This document shows positions 11,558-22,900 of a DNA stretch of 64,000 bases, one piece after another. Both the position numbers and the translations under genes were made by a program. Within the stretch, counting starts at the first letter, position 1. The number at the start of each line of letters is the position of its first letter. The stretch comes from Cristatella mucedo. Its lineage: Eukaryota; Bryozoa; Phylactolaemata; Cristatellidae. The notes under the pieces were generated by a model. That model did not search any database. It had not been told where the DNA came from and saw only the letters and a program-made list of their open reading frames with translations. The stretch spans positions 1,210,501 through 1,274,500 of the forward strand of contig WPIO01000035.1 of NCBI GenBank assembly GCA_009760855.2, written 5' to 3'.

Positions 11558-11964
11558 TCATAGCGTCGCGTTGATCGAGCAGCATGTCATTTCTTCCGGG
11601 CAGTCGAGACGACCAAGATTCGTCAGTTCGCTCGGGCATCTAGCTTTTCCGACGCAGGCTTGACCCAAAATGGGCCGACAAATGGCAACTTTGTCTTTTT
11701 CTTCATCTGAAAAGCAAACAAAACACAATCGCTGTTCCAAAATCTAGTCAGAGGCAGGGGACGACGACACGATCTGGGTGCTAGACATCGATAGACATTT
11801 GCAAGTAACAGGGCATCGTACGCTCTGGCTCAAGCGCACAGCTTTTTGGCGCCATTAAAAAGACTCATCAGCAACGCACCGCCAGCGTCCTTCTGTAGAC
11901 GAGCACTTGCGACCAGTGCTGTAGCCAAGAGCAACAAGAAAGCAGTGACGAGTCGGAATTCCAT
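11558..11964 (-). CDS. Small secreted cysteine-rich peptide, beta-defensin-like spacing (2 exons)
   Basis: Exon 1 is 11964-11880 and exon 2 is 11706-11558, separated by a 173-bp intron (GT|GCGT donor, TTTTCAG acceptor, phase 1). The joined frame is 77 residues. Residues 1-20 form a signal peptide: MEFRLVT, a leucine/alanine-rich core, and ASA as a probable cleavage site. A short acidic segment follows, then six cysteines at residues 37, 45, 51, 63, 69 and 70. The spacing is C-x7-C-x5-C-x11-C-x5-CC, within the range used to define beta-defensins (x4-8, x3-5, x9-13, x4-7, CC). A signal exon followed by one mature-peptide exon is also typical of that family. The mature part is near neutral rather than strongly cationic. 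No homolog was recognised by sequence, so a protease inhibitor, CLIP/WAP-like or venom-type peptide is possible. The start is the only ATG that gives the signal peptide. Confidence 0.7.
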
Positions 11965-12027
11965 CGTTAGACGACCTTTCAGGACGACTCCAGCAGCTGC
12001 TGACGGTGCAATGTTCGCTCGCCGGCC

Positions 12028-12034
12028 CTTTTAT
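12028..12034 (-). promoter_or_regulatory. TATA-like box of the cysteine-rich peptide gene
   Basis: The minus strand reads CCATAAAAGGGCC, 64 bases upstream of the ATG at 11964. A start site ~30 bases downstream would leave a 5' UTR of roughly 35 bases. Prediction by motif and position only. Confidence 0.5.
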
Positions 12035-12794
12035 GGAGCTTGAGCTACCGGCAGCCGAAGCGTATCCGGTGGCCGCCAGCAAGGCAGAATCATTGAGCCG
12101 CGTTGTCGGTCTACTTTCGTTACGCTCACTGGCCAGCCACTGTCGTCATGCTTACACTTGGCAAACTTCCGAGGACTCACCGCCTGCCTGAAACGGTTCG
12201 GCTGCTGCCAGCACTCCAGCCACTGCCCTAGTTATGACGTCCCAGCCGTGTCGGAAGGATAATGAACCTCGACTTGACAGCTGCATCGACGTAAGAAAGT
12301 GACAATGGTGTCGTAGGCAAAGGCCAGAGACAGCATCGCGGCGTACGCAGAGGCATTATACTAGTTGGGCTCAAGCGCTGCTATTTCACCGCCACTCAGC
12401 AAGGGCAGGCGCTGACATTCAGGGGAACTTCGGCAAGTTTCAAAAAGCTTGCACGGCAGCAAGGCAGCTTATAGAGCCCGTAACATTACTACATTAAGTT
12501 CATCTAAGGACCCAGCGAGGTAGCACAGTCCTCACGCAGTATCCTGGGGTAGTGCTTCGATGAGAAGCTGAGGTTCCTACAAGGACGCAGCATCGCGAAG
12601 CGCCTCGTCAATGCTCAGCAATATTTCCCATCAAGGTCAATAAATTATATGAGAACTCGTTGGAGTCAGATGACTAATGAGGTACAAGCACTAATCTGAC
12701 TTCCTGTAATTCTCAACTCAACCGATCTTGAATGTCAAGGCTCACCCTCTCAACGTTTCAATCTTGCTTTCTCACCCATTCATTCTCACGGACA

Positions 12795-12819
12795 AACACA
12801 CACACACACACACACACAC
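12795..12819. repeat. (CA)n microsatellite
   Basis: Twelve CA units. The flanking 12.2-13.95 kb holds short open frames only, with no recognisable gene. Confidence 0.95.
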
Positions 12820-13959
12820 GCACGAACGCACGTGCGATAGCTCGCTCGCCCATACACGCACTTTGTCTATCTCTGATTATTTTCTTTGCCATTTCTGCAG
12901 AAACGATCGTTATCAATCCCTTTCGGGGAGCTGTTGTCATTTATAATTTAGAAATGGCAAGATCAGATGAATCGATTGAATCCTTTAGTTATGGGCTACA
13001 GCTTGGTCTAGTGTCTTGATAAGAATAGATGAGGTGTGAATGGAGCAACATTTGTTTAAATTCATTGATCTAGGGTTCTCTTTTTAATCACCGGCCTGAT
13101 AATGATCGCTTTCAGAGGGAAGCGGTCTTCGCTGGTAGCTTGATGCATACCTGTATTTACAATATTTATTAATAGTGGGCAGCGATAGTTCTATGCAGTT
13201 CGTGAGGAGAGTTGTTTCTAAAGGACTCTAGAGGTCTTTTCATTACGGTGACGAGTTTAGTGACGTGTGCAGCGAATACAAAGATGAAAGAGGTGAGTAA
13301 AGAAGAGCGAGGTGATAAGGGTTTACAGTCCACAGGGACGATAATAATGAGATGGAGTCCCTAACCCGTTATATCTTACCTAGGAAGAATTTGGGGAAAC
13401 GCGCTGTCAAGTCACCATTGGAATCACTGGATAGTATGCTTGCTTGGGAGCAGTTAAGAAAATGGCGGTTAGCAGACGTTAACATTTTTGGGTCATTCAT
13501 CTGTGATTCCACCACTTTTCCATAAAACTAGGACTTACAGGTTTACTAAAATAGATCAATACGACCTACAATAATGTATAAATGCCAAACGGTTGAGCAT
13601 GTGTCGACTTTTTGGCGGCCTCCTTGCTAAATTCTACGTTTAAATGATACTGAAACGCCTGTTTTTTATTTGAACCAAAATAGAAGTGCGTTTATTCTGC
13701 TACCGTGTGGAACGTATCGTTTCAGTGGCTTACGAAATTGCAGTCTGCTTTGACTTATTAAAATCTGAATATTCACTGTGACCTGGAATGGGCAATCGTG
13801 TATACTTATCCAGGTTTCCGTACATGAACTCGATATGGAATATTGGTGTTCACATTCGTTTAACGCCCACAGATACGCTTGAGCCCGTGGGACTGCTGCG
13901 TCGTATGCAGCCTTGACATCTTGCTGATCTCTATTTACGAGTCATTATCTTCTAACAAG

Positions 13960-15174
13960 ACAACATCTTAAATATGGAGTACCTCGGGGCTCAGTGCTAG
14001 GTCCGGTTCTTTTCACGGTTTATACTCTGCCTCTTGCTGATGTGATTGCCAAGCACAATCTAGGCTTTCACTTCTATGCGGATGACACTCAGTTGTACCT
14101 TTGCTTTGATCCCTCCCAGCCTTCGAGCACCTCAAATTCTCTAAACTCACTAGCTGCATGCATTGATGACATCCGCACATGGATGGCAGCAAATTTTCTA
14201 AAACTAAACGATGATAAAACTAACTTACTTGTTATGGGCAAACCCAGTGTGATTCAGAGATTGGAAAGGCTGACTCTCAAAATTGGCTCTACCAGCATAT
14301 CTCCAGTTGAATCAGCTCGAAATCTAGGTGTCATATTCCAAAGCGACCTCTCGTTAGACGACCATATCAGCTCCACAGTCAAATCCGCCTATTTTAAGCT
14401 TCATAACATTGCTAAAATTCGGGCTTGTTTAGATAAAGATACCACATCTAAGTTGGTCCATGCATTCGTGACATCCCGTCTCGACTTCTGCAACTCGCTG
14501 CTTATTGGCCTACCAGCCTGTGCGATCAGGCGATTGCAGCTGGTGCAAAACTCGGCAGATAGACTTGTCTGTCGTGAGCGTCGCAGTTGCCACGTTACTC
14601 CACTTCTCGCCGACCTGCACTGGCTACCAGTCCAGCAACGGATTGACTTCAAGGTTTTGTCGCCCACTTTTAGGTCCCTTCATTCTATGGCTCCAGCCTA
14701 TCTTTCAGATATACTACCCCATCAGGCCAAGCATCGTACCACCCGCTTTTCGGAATCCAACAGTCTAGAAATACCTCATACAAACCTTAAATCCTTTGGA
14801 GACCGTGCATTTAGTTCGTATGCTCCCAAAGCCTGGAACTCCCTCCCGACCTGCGTCAGAACATCCCCCGACCTGACCACATTGAAAAGGAACCTAAAAA
14901 CACACCTATTTAGGACAGCATTTAGCGAGTCCCTGTGATTTGTCCTTGATGTGCTTATGCGTTCTGACACTGTTCATGCTGCCACTAACCACATTTGCAT
15001 GCTGACCCTGTGCATGTCACCCCTAAACATATTATTCATTTTGTTTGTTTTTCAAGCATGATTTTACTTACCGTTCAATTGCATTTCACTTTGCAGAAAG
15101 TGTAAAGCGCCTAGAAAGAGATTAATTTCTCTGAGGGCGCTTTATCAAGTGAATTAATATTATTATTATTATTA
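13960..15174 (+). mobile_element. LINE A (L2/CR1-type), best-preserved copy
   Basis: One long open frame runs from about 13970 to 14938. It begins at the reverse transcriptase block GVPRGSVLGPVLF, continues through the catalytic palm box FYADDTQLY, and on to the thumb and C-terminal segment (FLKLNDDKTNLLVMG, FVTSRLDFCNSLL, LQLVQNSADRLV, LHWLPVQQRIDFKVL, FGDRAFSSYAPKAWNSLP). A ~230-base 3' UTR ends in the hairpin TGTAAAGCGCCTAGAAAGAG...GAGGGCGCTTTATC and an (ATT)n tail. This layout is that of L2/CR1-type non-LTR retrotransposons. The endonuclease and N-terminal RT are missing, so it is a 5'-truncated insertion that cannot move itself, although its YADD box is intact. Confidence 0.93.
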
Positions 15175-16849
15175 ACATCCTCATTAGAGCCATCATCATT
15201 CCAAATGAGAGCAGCTTATCTTGCTCGCTGCAGTTCCTGCAGGTAAAGTAACTGGTAACATTCTTAATTGCCTTCCTTCATCTATACTTTAACAATAAAT
15301 TAAAAAAATAGTGTCATGGCTATTGCGAAGTGTCATTAGAGAAAGTACGCTAATTGTATGACATTTAAAGCAATGACACTTTGCCCGTTTGTAGTATTGT
15401 TACAGCTTGTGATTTTGACACTAGGGCTACACTGATGATATGACCAACCAATTACAAAGTCCTTTCAAATATTATTTGAATGCCTTGAACCCAAATTATA
15501 CAGTGCTTGCTCACATAGAGTGGCTATAAATATACTATTGCTCCATATATAAGCCAGCATAACACGGGCGCAGTACAAGTCCAGTCTTAGCTGGAAATTA
15601 AATGTAACAAGCCCTCCACAAAGGTAAAACTTCAGAACATGGTAGCTTCATCAAAAACCAAAGTTTCAGCAAATGTCAACTACCGGTCCTTTTGATTCGC
15701 AAGTGCCATATCTCCGATAAAAGTGGTCCGATCAATTTGAAATCCAGGATGTGTGATTTCGCGACCTCATAACTTCAGCCGCCTCTGGAGTATATTGGAC
15801 TAGGATGCACGGCATATAGGCTTACTTGCTCGGAGAGCTGGCCATTCCTCTCTCTCAGCGGCCTGTCACCATGCTGCTCATGTGTCTTTCGTGCGTCGCA
15901 GGTAGGCTAACAATGATCTGATCAACGTGAAGTTTGAAGCGCGTGGTTTTAAGTATGCTTTAAAATGCTCTGTGACGTATACTGAGTAACTCCAGCTTTT
16001 TCATCATTATTTGCATGCTTTGATATCGTCGGTTGCATGCTCGGACTGTCTTGTGGTTTTCGGTTCTTTGTACTGTTTATTGCTTAGCCAATGCTGGTCA
16101 TGTAGACTTGGAACTTGAAATGAAATTTAGGCTCAGCTACCTTTACAGGTCTACTGCTAATCTTGGATTTGGGCTAAGTGTAATTCATATCTACATATGT
16201 CCTTAAACTTTAAATGTCTAATGTATTCCAATTTTGACATGCTAACTTTTCTTTTAAGAAATCGGAAGTGTAAAGCCAAGTGTCCTGCATTTTATGAGGG
16301 CCTTGTCACACTATTACAATGCATGGAATTGAATTTGCTGATTTTACAAGATAGCCATGTATGGCTGAAGACCAGTGAAAAACATGACCTTGACTCTTAC
16401 AGGTAATCAGAAGGTCAACATGATAGCTATGGTTATATCGAAAGATAGCTTACACTACCCTTGTTGTTTGTGCGAATTTGCATTCCAGCTGTTCAATATG
16501 TCCTTGAGAATTATCAATAAATGCACTTATATGGAGACACAGTGTCACTTTCTTAGAACCATCATATATATGTCGAGAGCAGCAAAAGACCAACAATAAA
16601 ATCTCGCGAAACTCCACAGATAACCGTCATGCTGGGTGAAGCTTAGCAGCCACACGACAAGGACTGGAAACGATCGAACGAGTACGACCTAGACCGGCCA
16701 TCAATGGAGCAGAGTACAGCTCTCTGAGTTCAGCACTCATCCAGTCAAAGCACCTAAATAAAAATTCCGAAAGTCGCAAATATCTTATCGCAGAGGAAAT
16801 TGCAAAGCATAAGAACACTTCATCAAAAATTGAAAATTTAATCTGACGA
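15175..16849. other. Intergenic DNA, nothing recognised
   Basis: AT-rich DNA between LINE A and the 3' end of ALDH16A1. Short open frames on both strands lack domains, signal peptides or supported splice sites. The last ~150 bases are probably the 3' untranslated region of ALDH16A1. Confidence 0.4.
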
Positions 16850-16855
16850 TTTATT
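16850..16855 (-). promoter_or_regulatory. Candidate polyadenylation signal of ALDH16A1
   Basis: AATAAA on the minus strand, about 145 bases after the stop codon at 16998. It is the nearest canonical hexamer I found. Confidence 0.45.
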
Positions 16856-16997
16856 AGCAAAGTTACTACAGCCACCAGTTTAGTGTGTTGCAAACCAACT
16901 TGGTTAGATAAAAACAAAATAGAGGCAAAGAATGGGCAGCAAAATAGAATACAATTAAATGACAGAGCAGTGATGATTGATCACGTCAGCAAGCCCC

Positions 16998-19900
16998 CTA
17001 GTTGGCAAATATATCTCCCATGGGAATCCAGATATTCTTGCACTGTACAGATTGGTGAAGAAATTCTTCACCCTGACCCTGTTCAGCACTCTTCCAGTCA
17101 CGAGGCAACCCGTAGTTGACCCAAGTTCGCTTGACGTTGTCAGCTGAGCTGTGCTCCACAAACTGCGACCCCTGCTGTGAGCCGAAGTACCACATGGCTT
17201 GCACGTCCTGGTGTTCCGTGAGAAAGCGTGTAATGTGGTCACGGTCGCCAGTCAGGATATTAATGACACCACCCGGTACGTCGGACGTGTCAAAAATCTG
17301 TTAACACCAATGAAAGCGGTTGTAAGAGACACAGCAGCCATAAGGTGCTCTCACTTCGCAACCCAGTAGTGAGTTTGAGTCATGCTTCCTCCCCAGCAGA
17401 GCATTCTGCAAGCAGGGTAAAAGCGGCTAAGGCTCTTCTGAGACCATGCACAGTAAATGAGGCTGCTAAATCAGCTGATCTTGGCTTTTTTACATTTGCT
17501 AAACCACACAGCCATAGCATACAAAATAGCACACACAATGTGTATGCCTATAAAAAGTAATCTGACGATAAAATAAGCACAATAGCTATGCATAAAACAA
17601 TAGGCTAGGCACAAATAAGCATCTGGTATCGCCAGTGCAGGGCGAATGCACGTGTGCACGTGCATGTCCTCGTGCAGTTGTCTCATTATATTTCAGCAAA
17701 GTTCGGCAAGGAATCCAATTAATCCCCCCTCCACACTTGCTCTAGGTTCCCATGCTAATGACAGCATAATGTTCGAAAGCCTTCAAGACTACGACGGATT
17801 TATGCGCCCCTTCCATAACCAGCCAGGAATGAAGGAACCAAAAGCTATGGGGTTTTTGAGAAAGATGAACCGAGCCGGAACGACAAAAAGGCAGAGTGAG
17901 AAGAAACAGGCAAGAAACCGGCAAGTGAGCATCAAAAAAGAAAGTAGCTGTTTCGGACAGGTGTGCAGATGCAGCCTCGGCATAGTAGCATTGACGAGGA
18001 GCTCTCCAGATGGCGACCTGCCTCCAAGGACCTGTCTCCAACAATCTTAAAGCATAAGCTCGGTATATTGGGTGGATTGGAGACTGCAGATCCAAGGTCC
18101 CTGATGGGTACGGTGGTGCTTTTGACACATGTCAAACGAGTTGAACTAGGGCCGAACCAAATTTTAAAGACACGACTATGACCTTCTAAAACCAAAGTGC
18201 TGCCTCATAGGAAGCCATTCAAGGACACACTAATCGTAAGAAATTGGTGAAGGCCGACATACGTACATGACACGCCAGCTGATCTGCCCAACTGAAGACA
18301 AGCTAGCTGACCTAGTTGCGATGCTGCTGACAGCTCCGCACGAAGGCCAGATAGAGAGGCAAGTCACTATAATCGAGCCCACTGGGAACCGGTGGAACCG
18401 TCGGCACTGGGAACCGGCAGCAAGCATCCGAGCGAGTCGTCGATGTGCAGCGATGCATGCATGCGATTCTTAATGCTCAGTGTGCTGAGGACATGAAAAA
18501 TGAGCCGAGCAGGCAGGTCTTTCGGTAGAATTTCTCGGAACTGAGGCGAAGAGGCATGGGCAAAGAGCTACAGGGCGCCGAGCGCTCGGATCGGTTTTCG
18601 CCACCGAATCGCCGCTGCACACCCGTCTACGTGAGCCGCTTTCAGCATCGGTTCGTGGATCCAAGAACAAGGCCGGCTTTCGGTTTTCATCGCTAAAGTG
18701 CTTCTAAACGAGCGCAGACGCTGAAGAACGAACGTCAGCGAGCCGAGCTCGTTCACCACGTGTAGCCGGTGCTGCGGCAGGGCAGGCAGTGGGGCAGACG
18801 GGAGCCGTCGTCACCTGGTACATGTCGAGAGCGAGCAGCGGGTGCTTCTCGCTCGGCACCACCACGACGCAGTTGGCTCGCACGACGGCCGGAGCGAGCA
18901 GCGACACGAAGGCGAGCAGCGGCATCTCGTCCGGGCAGGCGATGCCGATCACGCCGACCGGCTCATGCACCTTCACCGTGCAGCCGTACAGCGTCGTCTC
19001 CTGCAACAGACGACAACGACGAGCGAGTGCGAAACTTCAACGACGACGCTGCTACTTCAAAACGAGGCCGCAGCCGATCGAGCGAACGGAAGCAACGGCA
19101 GCGGCCATTGGGACTTGACACAGGGGGGGAGGGGAACGGAGACGCCGGCGGCACCAGGGGCCAGAGGCAGGCCGAGGTGCATCGATCGGTCCGAGGAACC
19201 GACGGGCATTAATATAATATAGTTCCTTTGCATAGAGCCCAAAGGGAACTTAATCTCTATTCAGGCGCTTCACATGTGCCACAGGGCTCGAGCCAAAGAG
19301 CTCGGCCAGACCATGGTCGAGGCGAGCACCGTAATTAACCCTGGGCCAAACCAAAGTCACGCCAGTGGCTGCTGTTTTTGCCTCGAGCAACGCTCTCACC
19401 TGCACGGTTCCGCCATATTTGTCGCAGTAGGCAGCCCAGTAGAAAAGTCGCTGTATCGACTCGTCGACCTCGGCCAGAGCAGCATCTGGCGAACAGCCGG
19501 TCATCAGGCGCAGGCGGTCGGCAAACTCGCGGCGCCGCAGCTCCAGGTTCTCGGCCATGTAGTAGACGACCTGGGCACGGTTGTGTGCGGCACGCTTGCC
19601 CCATCTGAGCAGAACAAACCACAGCTACGTCAGCAGCTTTGTTAGTGGCTCTGTCAGCGACAGCACTCCGACGGCAACAGCTGCCACAGTTCATTCGACA
19701 ACGGGTGCCGCAAATCACTTTCAGGCAGTCAAGTTGCCAGTTGTCGCCTAAGCATCTTGCTAGCTTGTGCATGCTCGTCTTAGCTTAACATGATAATATG
19801 CAGGGGTCATTATGCATGCTGAGACTGTGCATGCTGCCACTAACCACATTTGCATGCTGACCCTGTGCATGTCACCCCTAACCATGTTATTCATTTTGTT

Positions 19901-22900
19901 TGTTTATCAAGCATGATATTACTCACAATTCAATTGCATTTCCCTTTGCAGCAAATGTAAAGCGCCTAGAAAGAGATTGAGTTATCTGAGGGCGCTTTAT
20001 GAAATGCATTATTATTATTATTATTAATCTTTGGTTATTGATTCTCTTGAAGCAAGTTGTAAAGCACTTGGATAGAGTTTGAGTTCACTTAGGGTGCTAT
20101 ACAAACGACCTAATATTATTGCTATTATTATGTTTACTATTCTGCAAACCCTGTACCCGATTAACTGGGGGAAGAGCCAGATCATTTACCGTGCGCATGC
20201 ACAGTTGCACGAATGCATGCAACAAATACACATAACTATAAACATGCACAAACCAACACTCAACAGATTAGAAAACAAGCCTCGGCAAATTCGAAATAAG
20301 GTCAAATTACTGCTGTAGTAACAGTAAGAACAAACACCATACAAAATGCCTTCCCTTTCCGAGCACCAAAAAGATGCTCACAAGATCCAGCTAGTCGAGA
20401 CTTCCCATCAAATGCCAGGCAGTCAGATCGACATTGCCTGACAGCATGTGCCGTCAGACACCTGGCCAGCCGGAACGCCACCATTGCCATGGACGAGCTC
20501 CACTCAGCCAGCGCAATGCCAACACCATTAATATAGTAGCAACTGGCGCCACGAAAGCAAGTTGTACACGGCAAGCCATGACGTTACCCAGGGAAGGCCT
20601 CATGCGCGGCAGCCACGGCATTCCTAACGTCCTTGCGACTGCTGTCGCCGACGTGTGACAGCACCTCTCCCGTTGCGGCAGCTCGGATGGCACGCGAGTA
20701 AGGAGCGTCAGGTCGCTGCTGCTTGCCACCGTAGTGCAGCTTGTACGTGTGGTCGACCCTGCAGTGGATGCCATCGCATGTCAGCTCAGCAGCTCTGCTG
20801 ATCGGGTTGAGCCGGTGAGGTCGGCAGCATTCGAAACGCTTCGACAGCCACGGCCATCCCAGTCCGAAGTTCCAGACAGCAAGATAAAAGCAAAGCACTT
20901 TTTCACGCCGTGTATATCAGCACAACACCACTGGGAGTCGAGCCGGAAGCAGTGGGAGGCCAACAGCACTCTGCGCAGCGTGCACTGCTACGAAAGTGCA
21001 CGACAAGTGCTGACATAAGTGCTGACATAAGCCGAAGACGCATTGGGGGCAGCGTGAAAAAGCCTATGACAAAGATTCAAGGCGAAGGTGTGGGAGCTGA
21101 GCAGCACGACCTGATGGCGCGGCCATTCACAGTGCGCAGCAAAGCCAGCCAAAAGCAAACAAATAACGAAGCATACTAGAGCTGCAATAGAATAGGGCTG
21201 CAGCAGCACAACACTGTAGACGGCTGCAAATATTTAGGGCCACAATGCAAAAATAAAAGCTGCAGACAAAGCAGTCAGAGGAAGAAGCCCCTGACAAAAG
21301 AACAATTCTAAGCATTGGGAGTCGGTTCGCCCGAGATTTGGCAAAGGGAACAGGTTGTGGACTGGCCTTGGACTGGCCTTTTTATCGAGAATGTGGGCAG
21401 TCAATAGGACTGAAGCATCCTACCAGCATCTCAACTAATGTAACTTGTCAACTCCTCACGGCTTACTATGCCCAAGCCCAATGCAGATCTGCAACAGAAC
21501 ATGACACGAGCGGCTATCCACACACAAAAAAACATCAACAAATAGGAATAGAGAGATTTGGAGACAGAGCTAGCTACAGACACCAGATAGTGTGCTCGAC
21601 CATTCACGAGATGTACTTCATCGCTAGACATAAGCAGATGTGTGTCAGCAGGCTCAAAATACGAGTTATTGACTCAGCCGGATTTGTCAATTCCAATGTG
21701 TTTAAAATGACAGCTGAGACTGAACTGACCGGCTGCAGTTTTTACAACCATATAAGTTGCCATTCTTACGGTGGCATGGCTGCTGGTCCTGCACTGCCCA
21801 CTGTCTCTGATCGCTCAACCAGGTTCTCGTATGTGGGTCTGTGTGGGAGTGTGCTGCCAAACTTAGCATAGTCCAAAGCAGCAGCCTTGACCTCGGGTCG
21901 CTCTTCCCATGATGGTCGAGCGTACTCATAAAGGCCCTGAAAATGCACGGAGTCTTTGCAATGAACTGTAGCAGAAATAAAATGCGCGAGGCCAAACTGC
22001 AAAGCGGCACCCTTTTTCATCGTATCCACATAGTGGCACACTATTCGGAACGAAACAACCGGAACCTGAGGCAACGAGATGTATGGACATGGACATGTAA
22101 TAGATCCTAGCAAGAGCGGCCCTGCAGTCGAGAAGCACAAGATGACCGAGAACCCGCTCTGCCCCACCCTGCCTGCTGTTTCATGCCGTGCCTCACAGTA
22201 CTGACCTAGGATTACTTTTGCAAAGCACAGAGCAAACTCTATCCGTGTGAATCGTCCATCATGTTGCTTCAAGCATTCAGCAATTGTGCATGTCAGTATC
22301 CCTATCAGTCCATACTTATCCCTTATTAGTGCACAGTTTTCCCTTTCAGCCAATGTAAAGTCTCTGACAATATATTTAGTTCAATTAGGTCTCCATGGAA
22401 GCACTTTATTATTATCATTACTATTAGGAATTGCGCGTGCACGTTCTGCTCGTTAAGGGCTTGGATCACACAAGCTCACTAAAATTGTCCATGCACAAAG
22501 TCAAGTGACAAGCAGCAGGGATTCGGGATACAGAGTGAAGCCTCAAAACCTGAAGCAAATTATGGCCCTTCAGCATGCTGTGTGTATGTTCCCTGTCGAG
22601 CCTATCCTCATTCAACCCGGAGCACTACAAGTGCACACAGTGCATAGGGAGCAGACAGGTCGCGAGAGCTAGCCTTTACCCTGCTGCTGCTGCTGCTTAC
22701 GGCAAGTACGGGCTTGCACTGGCTGCGAGTCACATACAAATGACCCCTAACCCTCAAACCTACATAGACGTCCACTTACTCCACGAGATCAAGTAAACGC
22801 ATGCACTCACCTACACACAGTGAGAGACCACACCAACTTGACAGGCAGACACTGACCGCGATGCTGCTGCACACGTGCGATCGAGGCCGAGTAAAGCCAT

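Noticed and set aside
11846-12082. Plus-strand 65-residue and minus-strand 75-residue frames over the peptide gene
   Set aside because: They are other frames of exon 1 and promoter of the cysteine-rich peptide gene. Only the frame with the signal peptide joins the cysteine exon in phase.
20437-20774. Plus- and minus-strand frames overlapping ALDH16A1 exon 11
   Set aside because: Shadows of the real exon in other frames.
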